Notes under the pieces: generated by a model
Database searches by the model: none
Told to the model about the DNA's origin: nothing
What the model saw: only the letters and a program-made list of their open reading frames with translations
In this document: piece by piece, positions 35,122 to 44,973 of the stretch
How the letters are laid out: every line of letters starts with the position of its first letter
Position numbering within the stretch: the first letter of the stretch is position 1
Source of the DNA: Pseudomonas sp. 7P_10.2_Bac1
GTDB lineage: Bacteria; Pseudomonadota; Gammaproteobacteria; Pseudomonadales; Pseudomonadaceae
Direction: 5' to 3'
Assembly (NCBI RefSeq): GCF_025465935.1
Contig: NZ_JANLNV010000072.1
Coordinates: forward strand, 22,812 to 86,811
DNA length: 64,000 bases
Translations under genes and position numbers: made by a program

Positions 35122-35221
35122 TCAGTCATAAGGCATACCAACTGTTGACGGCGATTGTCAGTCGGATGGAATATCAAGCCCTACTCAATGAGCCCTGGCT
35201 GCTCTATAGAAGGATGCAGGC

Positions 35222-35770
35222 ATGAAAGTGTGGCGCGTGTTGCTGGTGGCATTGTCATTTTTGATGTTGAGCGGGTGCCTGGTGACGTTTAAAGACGCAC
35301 CGATTACTGCTCAGCCAGCGCCAAAACAACTGCTCGGGAGATGGACCAGCAAGGATGCCTGGGGCGAGGCGCGCAACCTGAATATCCGCGCCGTCGACAA
35401 GACTCGCTACGAAGCCGTTGTGTACCCCAATGGCGAACCCAAGGCGCGTGATCGCTACACCTTTATCGTTGCCCGCCACGGCAGCCGCTGGTATGCCTCG
35501 GCCAACGTGCCGGCCAAGCTGGGCGGTGGCTACACGCTCAATGGTTTTGAGGTGAACGACAATGGCGAACTGGTGGTGTACGACCTGGACCTGGATCAGA
35601 TCAAACAGGCGATAGGCCAGTCGGCCTTGAACGGTGAACCGGTCGAAACGTCTGAAGGTTCGGGCGTACAGATCCAGAGCCCGTCAGCTACAGTTTTTGC
35701 TTACCTCGACGATCCTGCCAATTCGGACGTCTTTGTCGAAGTGGCTCGCTATCAGCGTGCGACCCAGTAA
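35222..35770 (+). CDS. Putative lipoprotein
   Basis: 182 aa. A lipoprotein signal peptide ends in the lipobox LMLSGC (Cys at about residue 19). The mature part (GRWTSKDAWGEARNLNIRAVD, RYTFIVARHGSRWYASANVPA, GGYTLNGFEVNDNGELVVYDLD) looks like a small beta-rich domain of unknown function found in Pseudomonas. It ends 23 bases before the QEGLA gene, with which it is probably cotranscribed. Confidence 0.8.
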   Translation: MKVWRVLLVALSFLMLSGCLVTFKDAPITAQPAPKQLLGRWTSKDAWGEARNLNIRAVDKTRYEAVVYPNGEPKARDRYTFIVARHGSRWYASANVPAKLGGGYTLNGFEVNDNGELVVYDLDLDQIKQAIGQSALNGEPVETSEGSGVQIQSPSATVFAYLDDPANSDVFVEVARYQRATQ

Positions 35771-35793
35771 CGCTATTTATTCAAGGAGCCGCG

Positions 35794-37071
35794 GTGGACG
35801 ATTACCAGCGCACCATACGCACGTTGTCAGACCGCATTGTGTTGGCCCAGGCGCCGATCCGCGTACTGGATGCGGTGAAGTGGGATGACAGCATCCGTCA
35901 GGGTTTTTTAAAGGCCAAGGGTAAGGAAATGCCGGCGGTCAGCCGTGATTATTACCTGTCCCGGCCGCTGTCTTTTGACTCCAGTGCGGTCAAGTCTGAG
36001 TTCCAGCACATCGAGCGCGACATCACCCGCCAACTGGGGCAGTTCAACCCGGTGGGGCAAATCATGCGGCGCATGTGCAAGGAATACCGCATGGTAGTGC
36101 GCATGCTCGAAGCGCGCGGCACTGAAGACTTCGGGCTGATATCCCAGGAGCTGTATGGCGCCGCGTCCGACGCGTTCCATGCCGGTGACCCGACGCTGGC
36201 CGACCTGGGCCTGATGATGTCTGATTACCTGGACAACATCGACGGGCGCGGAGACCTCAAGGACGAAGCCAAAAACCTGACCGCCAAGGATGCGGTGAGC
36301 CTGCTGCAAAGCCGCTTGAACAAAGTGTTTGGCGAGTGTGAAGAAACCATTCGGGTCTTCGAGTCGGACGGCATTGTCGCGGACGCGGCGGCGGGGGCTG
36401 ATTACATCAAGATCCGCAGCGATGCGATGTTCAACGATCGCGACGTCCGGGCCCTGGAAGTTCATGAAGGGCTGGTCCACGTGGGCACCACGCTCAATGG
36501 CCTGAACCAGCCGATTTGCACCTTTCTGTCCAAAGGGCCGCCGTCCTCGACCGTCACCCAGGAAGGGTTGGCGATCTTGATGGAAGTCATCACTTTTGCG
36601 TCCTATCCCAGCCGTCTGCGCAAACTGACCAACCGAACCCGCGCCATTCATATGGTGGAAGAAGGCGCGGACTTCATGCAGGTGTATCAGTTCTTCCGCG
36701 ATCAAGGCTTTGAGATGCCGGAAAGCTATGGCAATGCGAGTCGGGTTTTCCGTGGGTCGGTGCCAAATGGTCTGCCATTCACAAAAGACTTGTCCTACCT
36801 CAAGGGCTTCATCATGGTTTACAACTACATTCAGTTGGCCGTGCGCAAGGGCAAGCTTGAACAGGTGCCGCTGTTGTTCTGCGGCAAGACCACCCTTGAA
36901 GACATGCGCACCTTGCGTCAGTTGGTAGATGAAGGCTTGGTGGTTGCCCCCAAATACTTGCCGGACCAGTTCCGCGACATGAATGCCCTGTCGGCGTGGA
37001 TGTGCTTCTCTAACTTCCTGAACCATTTGAGCCTGGATCGGATCGAAGCAGACTACTCCAACATTTTGTGA
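35794..37071 (+). CDS. QEGLA-motif protein (flavohemoglobin expression-modulating, DUF1704/TIGR02421)
   Basis: 425 aa from a GTG start preceded by AAGGAG. The naming motif is present in SSTVTQEGLAILMEV; the conserved HEGLVHVGTTLNGLNQP region precedes it and resembles a zinc-peptidase-like HExx(x)H arrangement in outline, with catalytic activity unproven. The family name comes from a reported effect on flavohemoglobin expression. No hmp gene is visible in this window. A strong hairpin follows. Confidence 0.85.
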   Translation: MDDYQRTIRTLSDRIVLAQAPIRVLDAVKWDDSIRQGFLKAKGKEMPAVSRDYYLSRPLSFDSSAVKSEFQHIERDITRQLGQFNPVGQIMRRMCKEYRMVVRMLEARGTEDFGLISQELYGAASDAFHAGDPTLADLGLMMSDYLDNIDGRGDLKDEAKNLTAKDAVSLLQSRLNKVFGECEETIRVFESDGIVADAAAGADYIKIRSDAMFNDRDVRALEVHEGLVHVGTTLNGLNQPICTFLSKGPPSSTVTQEGLAILMEVITFASYPSRLRKLTNRTRAIHMVEEGADFMQVYQFFRDQGFEMPESYGNASRVFRGSVPNGLPFTKDLSYLKGFIMVYNYIQLAVRKGKLEQVPLLFCGKTTLEDMRTLRQLVDEGLVVAPKYLPDQFRDMNALSAWMCFSNFLNHLSLDRIEADYSNIL

Positions 37072-37080
37072 ACCTCCCTT

Positions 37081-37107
37081 GCAGGTGCTGCTCTGGGCAG
37101 CACCTGC
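37081..37107. terminator. Perfect 11-bp hairpin after the QEGLA gene
   Basis: GCAGGTGCTGC-TCTGG-GCAGCACCTGC lies 9 bases past the stop. There is no T-tract, so it may stabilise the mRNA end or attenuate read-through to the hydrolase gene. Confidence 0.5.
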
Positions 37108-37132
37108 ACCGGTTTGCCAAGGACGACCTTAG

Positions 37133-38038
37133 ATGAAAACCCTGGCTGCACTCTGCCTGCTGCTCACCCTCAGCGGGTGCAGTTCCCTATTGTTTTATCC
37201 CGAACCCGGCCAGCCGATTACCCCAACGGCCGCGGGCCTTGCTTATAAAGACGTCAACCTCACTGCGGCGGATGGCACCCAGTTGCATGGCTGGTGGCTC
37301 CCGGCCAAGCCCGGCGTGCCGCTCAAGGGCACGGTGCTGCATCTGCATGGCAATGGCGGCAACCTGGCGTACCACTTGGGTGCCGTGGCCTGGTTGCCTG
37401 AGCAGGGCTACCAGGTGTTGATGCTCGACTATCGCGGTTATGGCCTGTCGCAAGGCAAGCCCGGTTTGCCGGCGGTCTATCAGGACATCGACGCGTCCTT
37501 TGACTGGTTAGCGCAGCAACCGTCTGTTCAGGGCCAGCCGCTGATTGTGCTGGGGCAGAGCCTGGGCGGTGCGATGGGCGTTCATTACCTGAGTCAGCAC
37601 CCTGAGCAAAGAGCCCGGCTCAAGGCCGTGGTGCTCGATGGCGTACCAGCCAGCTACCGTGACGTGGGGCAATACGCCTTGAGCACATCGTGGGTGACCT
37701 GGCCCCTGCAAGTGCCGCTGTCCTGGCTGGTGCCCGATGCAGACAGTGCGGTGTATGCAATGCCCGAGATGAAAGACGTCCCGGTGCTGATTTTCCACAG
37801 CCTGGACGACCCGACCGTGCCGCTGTCCAACGGCATCCGCCTGTACCAGTCCGCACCGCCGCCCAAGGTGCTGCAATTGACCCGCGGCGGCCACGTACAG
37901 ACATTTGCCGACCCGACCTGGCGGCAAGTGATGCTCAAATACCTGGAAGATCCGCAGCATTTCAACGGTGTGCGTCGGCTGGGTGAAATCCCGAACTATC
38001 CGCCAACCCAAGCGCCACAAGCCGAGACCCAGCAATGA
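37133..38038 (+). CDS. Alpha/beta-hydrolase lipoprotein
   Basis: 301 aa. Signal peptide with lipobox LTLSGC (Cys at residue 16), so the enzyme is anchored to a membrane on the outer side of the cytoplasm. Fold motifs: oxyanion-loop HLHGNGGN, nucleophile elbow GQSLGG (Ser), the acid in HSLDDPTVP and the catalytic His in RGGHVQTF. Closest in layout to the BAAT/Bem46-like hydrolases; substrate unknown. Ends in an ATGA overlap with the next gene. Confidence 0.87.
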   Translation: MKTLAALCLLLTLSGCSSLLFYPEPGQPITPTAAGLAYKDVNLTAADGTQLHGWWLPAKPGVPLKGTVLHLHGNGGNLAYHLGAVAWLPEQGYQVLMLDYRGYGLSQGKPGLPAVYQDIDASFDWLAQQPSVQGQPLIVLGQSLGGAMGVHYLSQHPEQRARLKAVVLDGVPASYRDVGQYALSTSWVTWPLQVPLSWLVPDADSAVYAMPEMKDVPVLIFHSLDDPTVPLSNGIRLYQSAPPPKVLQLTRGGHVQTFADPTWRQVMLKYLEDPQHFNGVRRLGEIPNYPPTQAPQAETQQ

Positions 38039-38361
38039 GTGAAGAGCGTAACGCCATCCCCCTGATCATCACTGGCATTGGCAGCATCATCGGCACGGTG
38101 GCGTGCCTGTGGTACTACGGCTATTTGCACTTCGCCAAACCTGAGGATGCGTTGTTACTCAACGACTACACCATGCTCAAGACCTTGCCGGGCGAGGACT
38201 ACAAAATCTCCCTGGCCCCGGCCAGCCAAGTGGCGCAGTGCATTGACGGAATCGTGGTGTTATTTGATACCGAACAAAAAGGTCTGACTGGGGTGTTGGT
38301 CAACAACAAGAAACAGGCTGTGCATTGCATGGGGCAAGAAACGCCGAAGCTGCAACCTTAA
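38035..38361 (+). CDS. Small single-pass membrane protein, function unknown
   Basis: 108 aa. One membrane helix near the N-terminus (about 8-30, IPLIITGIGSIIGTVACLWYYGYL), then a soluble domain with two cysteines (VAQCIDGIVV, AVHCMGQE). It overlaps the hydrolase gene by four bases, so translation is coupled and a joint role in the envelope is likely. No family recognised. Confidence 0.75.
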   Translation: MSEERNAIPLIITGIGSIIGTVACLWYYGYLHFAKPEDALLLNDYTMLKTLPGEDYKISLAPASQVAQCIDGIVVLFDTEQKGLTGVLVNNKKQAVHCMGQETPKLQP

Positions 38362-38369
38362 GATCAAAA

Positions 38370-38592
38370 GCACCCTCACCCTAACCCTCTCCCAGAGGGA
38401 GAGGGGACTGATTGAGAGATGCTGCAGAATTTTGTCGGTGCGTGAGTCTGGCGCTGAATGTGCAAGCGCTTTCTAGAGTGGACTGATTGAGAGATGCTGC
38501 AGATTTTTGTCGGTGCGTAAGCCTTGCGCTGAATGTGAAATCACTTCGGTAGAGCTCCCTCTCCCTCCGGGAGAGGGCTGGGGTGAGGGAAA
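38370..38592. repeat. CCCTCTCCC-type extragenic element with a 75-base tandem duplication
   Basis: The ends are inverted, CACCCTCACCCTAACCCTCT at the left and GAGAGGGCTGGGGTGAGGGA at the right, each next to a local CTCTCCC/GGGAGAG hairpin. Inside, a unit beginning GGACTGATTGAGAGATGCTG occurs at 38405 and again at 38480 (75-base period). The minus-strand frame over it reads the well-known spurious peptide LTPALSRRERE and is not a gene. Structure resembles a small mobile (MITE-like) repeat. Confidence 0.7.
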
Positions 38593-38603
38593 AGCCATTC
38601 AAC

Positions 38604-38639
38604 AAAAAGCCCCGCCTGATCACTCAGACGGGGCTTTTT
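38604..38639. terminator. Bidirectional terminator between the repeat and the OmpA-like gene
   Basis: AAAAAGCCCCG and CGGGGCTTTTT flank a loop of about 14 bases; it sits 17 bases past the end of the minus-strand OmpA-like gene and serves transcripts from either side. Confidence 0.9.
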
Positions 38640-38655
38640 ATAGAGCGCTCAGCGA

Positions 38656-39435
38656 TTAACGAATCGAAGAACGTGGAGCAACCGGCTGGTTGTCGTTGGA
38701 GATGGTCACTTCAACGCGGCGGTTTTGAGCACGGCCCGAGTTGCTGTTGTTATCCGCTACCGGATATTCCTTGCCATAACCTTGAGCAACGATACGCGAT
38801 GGGTCTACACCTGCACGTACCAGTGCCGCTTTAACCGCGTTGGCACGGCGCTCGGACAGGTTCTGGTTGTAGGAAGCAGTACCTTTGCTGTCGGTGTAAC
38901 CCTCGACAATCACCTTGCGATCCGGGTTCTGGATCAGGTAGTTGGACAGGGTGGCGATGCTTTCACGGCTGTTGGGTTTCAAGTTGGCACGGTCGAAGTC
39001 GAACAGTACGTCACCGAACGTTACCAGTGTGCCGCGATCAGTTTGCTTGGCGTTCAGGCCTTGCAGTTGTTTGATCTGCGCGTCACGGGCATCCAGCAGG
39101 GCCTGGGCACGATCGTTGCCAGCGTTTTTCAGCTGGTTTTCAGCAGTGCGCAGGGCGATGGTTTGCTTGGCCAGTTCAACACGCTGGTTGGTCAGGTAAG
39201 CCAGTTGGTCGACCTTGGATTCTTTGTCGTTGTCCTGATAGGCCTTTTCAGCCTTGTCCAGCCACTCGCCAGCGTCTTTGGTCTCAAGCGCTGCAACCTT
39301 GGTCGCTTCCGGGTTGGTTTGCAGGGCGGAGTAGTTGCTCTTGGCATTTTCCAGGTTGACGTTCGGCTGGTGCGAGCACGCTGCCAAACCAACGCTCAGA
39401 GCCAGCAGGGCAGGAATCATTACTGTATTGCGCAT
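38656..39435 (-). CDS. OmpA-family peptidoglycan-binding lipoprotein
   Basis: 259 aa. Lipobox SVGLAAC (Cys at residue 20) and a preceding AAAGGA ribosome-binding site. An N-terminal DUF4398-like helical region rich in KAEKAYQ/ELAKQTI repeats (about 25-135) precedes the OmpA C-terminal domain (about 140-245; GDVLFDFDRANLKPNS, GYTDSKGTASYNQNLSERRA, VAQGYGKEYPVADNNS, QNRRVEVTI) that binds meso-diaminopimelate. It would tether the outer membrane to the cell wall. Paired with the DUF4398 lipoprotein upstream, 65 bases away. Confidence 0.92.
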   Translation of the reverse strand: MRNTVMIPALLALSVGLAACSHQPNVNLENAKSNYSALQTNPEATKVAALETKDAGEWLDKAEKAYQDNDKESKVDQLAYLTNQRVELAKQTIALRTAENQLKNAGNDRAQALLDARDAQIKQLQGLNAKQTDRGTLVTFGDVLFDFDRANLKPNSRESIATLSNYLIQNPDRKVIVEGYTDSKGTASYNQNLSERRANAVKAALVRAGVDPSRIVAQGYGKEYPVADNNSNSGRAQNRRVEVTISNDNQPVAPRSSIR

Positions 39436-39500
39436 AATAGTTGTCCTTTCTATCTATTAGGAATGCTGTATCGCCAGTTGCGATCAAAGAGGGGCGGCTG

Positions 39501-39914
39501 TTATTGCAGGCCGCGCATGCCTTCTTGACGCAGTTGCTGAACGGCTTTCTGAGCATCCTGCACGGCCTTCTCGGCTTTAGCGGCTTGGGCTTTACGCTCT
39601 GCTACGCGAGCGTCCCATTCGGCTTGTTCGGACAGGCGACGGGCTTCGTCATATTTTTTGTCATGCATGGCCAGCTCAGCTTGTTTGAGCTTGTCTTGTG
39701 CCGACTTCATTTCCACTGGAGCGTATTCCGTACCGCCTGCGCTGACGGCGTTATTCACGGCCGACTGCGTCACAGCGTATTGCTCCGTTGGTGGATTGCC
39801 AGCGCAGCCGGCTAAAACGAAGCTGGCACCGATCGCCAATGCAGCCAGTTTCAGCCCGCGCAGGCGAGGAGAGGTGGTTTTGACAGTGCGGGTCATCATG
39901 GTCTTCAACTCCAT
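39501..39914 (-). CDS. DUF4398 lipoprotein
   Basis: 137 aa when started at ATG 39914 (MELKTMMTRTVKTTSPRLRG), which has AAGGAG seven bases upstream; an in-frame ATG 33 bases earlier lacks this. The lipobox is VLAGC. The mature chain is a charged, probably coiled helix (APVEMKSAQDKLKQAELAMHDKKYDEARRL, DARVAERKAQAAKAEKAVQDAQKAVQQL in outline). Gene pair with the OmpA-like lipoprotein, probably one transcript; a scaffold or stabilising role at the envelope is inferred. Confidence 0.87.
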   Translation of the reverse strand: MELKTMMTRTVKTTSPRLRGLKLAALAIGASFVLAGCAGNPPTEQYAVTQSAVNNAVSAGGTEYAPVEMKSAQDKLKQAELAMHDKKYDEARRLSEQAEWDARVAERKAQAAKAEKAVQDAQKAVQQLRQEGMRGLQ

Positions 39915-40182
39915 TAGGAAACTCCTTAAAAACATCAACTCCATCACGACTGTTGGGTTACCTGGAGTAGTAGGACACAGGTTCCTGCAGTGATGGTCAA
40001 AGGTGTGACCTGAACGAAAATTGAATAGTTCAATAAAAAAGGTGGCAAATTGCCTAAAATTTTTTTGACCCGTGGGTCATAGACAAATTGGCTATTCAGC
40101 GCGCACATGGCTTGCCAGCGACGTCCATTGCGAAGCACTCTTGAGGCACGAGCTACCCCAGAATCTGCTGGAGAAATTGCTG

Positions 40183-42813
40183 ATGACCGATATTGATGCA
40201 CGCTTGCGCGATGATGTTCACCTGCTCGGTGAGTTGTTGGGTAAAACGATTCGTGACCAATACGGCGAAGCCTTTCTCGCCAAGATTGAACGGATTCGCC
40301 AGGGCGCCAAAGACGACCGACGCGGTACGCCGGGTGAGGAACTGAGCGCCATTCTCGATGCCTTGAGCGATGAAGAAGTGTTGCCCGTGGCGCGGGCGTT
40401 CAACCAGTTTTTGAACCTGGCCAATATCGCCGAGCAATACCAACTGATTCACCGGCGTGGCGATGACCAGCCGCAACCCTTTGAGTCGCAAGTGCTGCCC
40501 ACGTTGTTGAGCCGTTTGCTGGCCGAAGGGCATGACGCTAAGTCGTTGGCCGGCCAACTCAGCGGTCTTGAGATTGAACTGGTTCTGACGGCCCACCCGA
40601 CCGAGGTCACACGCCGCACCCTGATCCAGAAGTACGACGCGATTGCCGAGCAGTTGGCTGCTCAGGATCACCGCGACCTGACCCTGGCCGAGAAATCGCG
40701 GATCGAAGAACGTTTGCAGCGACTGATCGCTGAAGCCTGGCATACCGAAGAAATCCGTCGCACTCGGCCCACACCCGTGGATGAGGCCAAGTGGGGGTTT
40801 GCGGTCATTGAACATTCGCTGTGGCAGGCGGTGCCGAACATGCTGCGCACCGCCGACGCGGCGCTGCATGAGGCCACAGGCCTGCATTTGCCACTGGATT
40901 CAGCACCGATTCGCTTTGCCTCCTGGATGGGCGGTGACCGAGACGGCAACCCCAATGTCACCGCCAGCGTCACCCGTGAAGTGCTCTTATTGGCGCGCTG
41001 GATGGCCGCCGATCTGTACCTGCGTGACATCGATAAACTCGCCGCCGATTTGTCGATGCAGCAGGCCACGCCGCAACTGCTCGCAGTCGCGGGGGAAAAC
41101 GCAGAACCTTACCGCGCAGTGCTCAAACAACTGCGCGAGCGCTTGCGCATCACCCGCGCGTGGGCACAGAGCGCCTTAAGCACCGCGCAGCCCGCGCCAG
41201 AAGGCACATTGCATGACAATCAAGACCTGCTGGCGCCCTTGAAGCTGTGTCATGAGTCGCTGCACGCCTGTGGCATGGGCGTGATTGCCGATGGTCCGCT
41301 GCTTGATTGCCTGCGCCGAGCGGTGACGTTTGGCCTGTTTCTGGTGCGTCTGGATGTGCGTCAGGACGCAGCTCGCCACACCTCGGCCATGACTGAGATC
41401 ACCGATTACCTGGGCCTTGGCCGCTATGAGGATTGGGATGAAGATGAGCGCCTGCTCTTCCTGATGCGCGAATTGAACAACCGTCGCCCGCTGCTACCGG
41501 GTTATTTCAAGCCCAGCGCCGAAACCGCGGAAGTGCTTGCCACCTGCCGTGAAGTGGCCTCGGCACTGGGGGCATCGCTGGGCTCTTACGTGATCTCGAT
41601 GGCGGGCGCGGCTTCTGACGTGCTGGCAGTGCAATTGCTGCTCAAGGAAGCCGGGCTTGAGCGCCCGATGCGCGTGGTGCCGCTGTTTGAAACCCTGGCA
41701 GACCTGGACAACGCCGGGCCGGTGATCGAGCGTTTGTTGCTGTTGCCGGGTTATCGCGCACGCCTGCATGGGCCGCAGGAAGTGATGATCGGCTACTCCG
41801 ATTCCGCCAAGGATGCGGGGACCACGGCCGCGGCCTGGGCGCAATACCGGGCGCAAGAAAACCTGGTCAATATCTGCCGCGAGCAGGGCGTTGATCTGCT
41901 GTTGTTCCATGGCCGTGGCGGCACCGTTGGACGGGGTGGCGGCCCGGCCCATGCGGCGATTCTGTCGCAACCTCCGGGGTCGGTGGCGGGGCGTTTCCGT
42001 ACGACCGAACAGGGCGAGATGATTCGCTTCAAATTTGGCCTGCCAGACATCGCCGAGCAAAATCTCAACCTGTACCTGTCGGCGGTACTGGAAGCCACCT
42101 TGCTGCCGCCCCCACTGCCGGAGCCGGGCTGGCGGGTGCTGATGGACGAACTGGCTGCCGATGGCGTCAAGGCGTATCGCTCGGTGGTGCGCGACAACCC
42201 GCAATTTGTCGAGTATTTCCGCGAGTCCACTCCGGAACAGGAGCTGGGTCGCCTGCCATTGGGCAGTCGTCCGGCCAAGCGTCGGGCGGGCGGGATCGAA
42301 AGCTTGCGGGCCATCCCGTGGATCTTCGGTTGGACCCAAACCCGTCTGATGCTGCCCGCCTGGCTCGGCTGGGAAACCGCGCTCACCCAGGCGCTGGCGC
42401 GCGGGGAAGGCGAGCAATTGGCGCACATGCGCGAACAGTGGCCGTTCTTCCGTACCCGTATCGACATGCTGGAAATGGTCCTGGCCAAAGCCGACGCCGA
42501 TATTGCACGGCTCTACGATGAGCGTTTGGTGGGCCCTGAACTGCTGCCTTTAGGTGCGCACTTACGCGACTTATTGTCGCAGGCGTGTGAGGTGGTATTG
42601 GGTTTGACCGGGCAGTCTCAACTGATGGCGCACAGCCCGGACACGCTGGAGTTCATTCGTTTGCGCAATACCTACCTTGATCCGTTGCACCTGTTGCAGG
42701 CCGAGCTGCTCGCGCGCTCGCGGCGCCAGCAAACAGATCAGGGCAGCCCTCTGGAACAAGCGCTGCTGGTCACTGTGGCCGGGATTGCAGCAGGTTTGCG
42801 CAACACCGGCTAA
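40183..42813 (+). CDS. ppc: Phosphoenolpyruvate carboxylase
   Basis: 876 aa from ATG 40183 ([20 protein letters not shown]) with GGAGA ahead; an in-frame extension of 37 codons upstream is not part of the family. It carboxylates PEP to oxaloacetate to refill the TCA cycle. Conserved catalytic segments: [58 protein letters not shown] and the C-terminal RNTG terminus. Length is normal. It is allosterically controlled in other bacteria; nothing in the DNA shows its regulation. Confidence 0.98.
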   Translation: MTDIDARLRDDVHLLGELLGKTIRDQYGEAFLAKIERIRQGAKDDRRGTPGEELSAILDALSDEEVLPVARAFNQFLNLANIAEQYQLIHRRGDDQPQPFESQVLPTLLSRLLAEGHDAKSLAGQLSGLEIELVLTAHPTEVTRRTLIQKYDAIAEQLAAQDHRDLTLAEKSRIEERLQRLIAEAWHTEEIRRTRPTPVDEAKWGFAVIEHSLWQAVPNMLRTADAALHEATGLHLPLDSAPIRFASWMGGDRDGNPNVTASVTREVLLLARWMAADLYLRDIDKLAADLSMQQATPQLLAVAGENAEPYRAVLKQLRERLRITRAWAQSALSTAQPAPEGTLHDNQDLLAPLKLCHESLHACGMGVIADGPLLDCLRRAVTFGLFLVRLDVRQDAARHTSAMTEITDYLGLGRYEDWDEDERLLFLMRELNNRRPLLPGYFKPSAETAEVLATCREVASALGASLGSYVISMAGAASDVLAVQLLLKEAGLERPMRVVPLFETLADLDNAGPVIERLLLLPGYRARLHGPQEVMIGYSDSAKDAGTTAAAWAQYRAQENLVNICREQGVDLLLFHGRGGTVGRGGGPAHAAILSQPPGSVAGRFRTTEQGEMIRFKFGLPDIAEQNLNLYLSAVLEATLLPPPLPEPGWRVLMDELAADGVKAYRSVVRDNPQFVEYFRESTPEQELGRLPLGSRPAKRRAGGIESLRAIPWIFGWTQTRLMLPAWLGWETALTQALARGEGEQLAHMREQWPFFRTRIDMLEMVLAKADADIARLYDERLVGPELLPLGAHLRDLLSQACEVVLGLTGQSQLMAHSPDTLEFIRLRNTYLDPLHLLQAELLARSRRQQTDQGSPLEQALLVTVAGIAAGLRNTG

Positions 42814-42949
42814 GCTTTTGCGCCAGCCAAATGTCGTGTCGAGGTGTCTGGCAACGGGCCTTTTTGGGGTGTGGCCCGGCCTTGGCGCGACAGTTTATGG
42901 CAGGGTGGCGAGCTGTGACACCGCGTCGCAAGGGCTGGTTTACCACTGA

Positions 42950-43747
<798 letters not shown>

Positions 43748-43767
43748 TAAGTCGATTTTGCTTCGTC

Positions 43768-43793
43768 ACAACAGCCCGCTTGCGGGCTGTTGT
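43768..43793 (+). terminator. Terminator hairpin after adk
   Basis: ACAACAGCCCGC-TT-GCGGGCTGTTGT is a perfect 12-bp palindrome followed by TGTTT, 20 bases past the adk stop. Confidence 0.8.
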
Positions 43794-43842
43794 TGTTTAT
43801 ACTGCTGCACTTTTTTCAATTTTGATTGTGACGGGAACACCG

Positions 43843-44529
43843 ATGAGCACCTTGCTGGCCCTGGATACCGCGACTGAAGCTTGCTCTGTTGCTTTGCTGC
43901 ACGATGGCAAGGTCACGAGCCACTACGAGGTGATCCCGCGCCTGCATGCGCAAAAGCTGTTGCCGATGATTAAAGAGCTGCTGGCGCAGGCCGGGGTTGA
44001 GCTGTCGGCGGTCGAGGCGATTGCCTTTGGTCGAGGGCCGGGGGCGTTCACCGGCGTGCGCATCGCCATTGGTGTGGTGCAAGGCCTGGCCTTCGCCCTG
44101 GATCGCCCGGTATTGCCTGTCTCCAACCTGGCCGTTTTGGCCCAGCGTGCTTATCGCGAACATGGCGCGACCCAGGTAGCCTCGGCCATCGATGCGCGCA
44201 TGGACGAAGTGTACTGGGGTTGCTACCGCGAGCAGGCGGGTGAAATGCGCCTGCAAGGCGTTGAAGCCGTCTTGGCGCCGCAACTCGCCGCGTTGCCGGA
44301 CGCTGCTAGCGGTGAATGGTTTGGCGCGGGCACCGGCTGGGGCTATGCCGAGCGCTTGAACGTCAAACCTTATGCAATGGACGCCGGCATGTTGCCCCAC
44401 GCCGAAGACTTGCTGACCCTGGCGCGTTTTGCCTGGGAACGTGGCGAAGCCATCCGTGCCGATGACGCCCAGCCGGTCTACCTGCGTGACAAGGTGGCGG
44501 CAACCCGTGCCGAGCGTGGCCTTATCTAA
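43843..44529 (+). CDS. tsaB: tRNA threonylcarbamoyladenosine protein TsaB
   Basis: 228 aa from ATG 43843 (MSTLLALDTATEACSVALLHDG). ASKHA-fold pseudo-protease subunit that partners TsaD and TsaE to make t6A37 on ANN-decoding tRNAs. Motifs: IPRLHAQKLLPMIKELL, AFGRGPGAFTGVRIAIGVVQGLAF and ASAIDARMDEVYWG. An in-frame extension overlapping the adk terminator is rejected. Order adk-tsaB is typical of the genus. Confidence 0.96.
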   Translation: MSTLLALDTATEACSVALLHDGKVTSHYEVIPRLHAQKLLPMIKELLAQAGVELSAVEAIAFGRGPGAFTGVRIAIGVVQGLAFALDRPVLPVSNLAVLAQRAYREHGATQVASAIDARMDEVYWGCYREQAGEMRLQGVEAVLAPQLAALPDAASGEWFGAGTGWGYAERLNVKPYAMDAGMLPHAEDLLTLARFAWERGEAIRADDAQPVYLRDKVAATRAERGLI

Positions 44530-44532
44530 AGT

Positions 44533-44600
44533 CTGTAGGAGCGAGCCTGCCTCGCGATTTTTGATGTCGAACAGATCGCGAGGCAAGCTCGATCCTACAG
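44533..44600. repeat. REP palindrome, CTCGCGATTTTT type
   Basis: CTGTAGGAGCGAGCCTGCCT and AGGCAAGCTCGATCCTACAG inverted around GATTTTTGATGTCGAACAGATC; same family as 21430-21497. Confidence 0.88.
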
Positions 44601-44672
44601 TGGGTCACCCGGCCATTTGCTTAGTCTGGCCAACGCCGCTAAATTGCGGTTATCGCTACCGAGCTTGCCCCT

Positions 44673-44969
44673 ATGCGCATTGACGGCTTTTCCTCTCAGT
44701 CTTACCCCATCAAGCGCAAGCCGCGTAAAGGCAAGGTGCAGGTTGACGAGCCGGTGGACGAAAGCCCCGCCGACAGTGAAAACCTTCCGCAAATCACCCG
44801 CCAGACCGCTTCGGGCGAGCGGATCAGCCAGTTGCCGGTGCGCTCCCAAGACATGATTTTCCAGCGCGGCATGAGCAAAAACGCCGCCAGCGCCCTCGCC
44901 AGTTACCTGACCACCCAAGGTTTTGTGGACTGGGAAATAGAAGTGATGGGGCTGGACCTGTACATTTGA
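44673..44969 (+). CDS. Conserved small protein of unknown function
   Basis: 98 aa (MRIDGFSSQSYPIKRKPRKG start). The N-terminal half is polar and basic then acidic (PVDESPADSE), probably disordered; the C-terminal half (MSKNAASALASYLTTQGFVDWEIEVMGLDLYI) looks structured and resembles small proteins found at this place in other Pseudomonas. It ends 4 bases before the DUF72 gene, suggesting a shared transcript. No family recognised. Confidence 0.75.
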   Translation: MRIDGFSSQSYPIKRKPRKGKVQVDEPVDESPADSENLPQITRQTASGERISQLPVRSQDMIFQRGMSKNAASALASYLTTQGFVDWEIEVMGLDLYI

Positions 44970-44973
44970 CGGC

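Noticed and set aside
38405..38554. Possible CRISPR array in the 75-base tandem repeats
   Set aside because: Only two units, no regular short repeat with unique spacers, and no cas genes.
38381..38623. 80-codon minus-strand frame with LTPALSRRERE
   Set aside because: Known type of spurious peptide from CCCTCTCCC repeats; contains the duplicated unit and no start signal.
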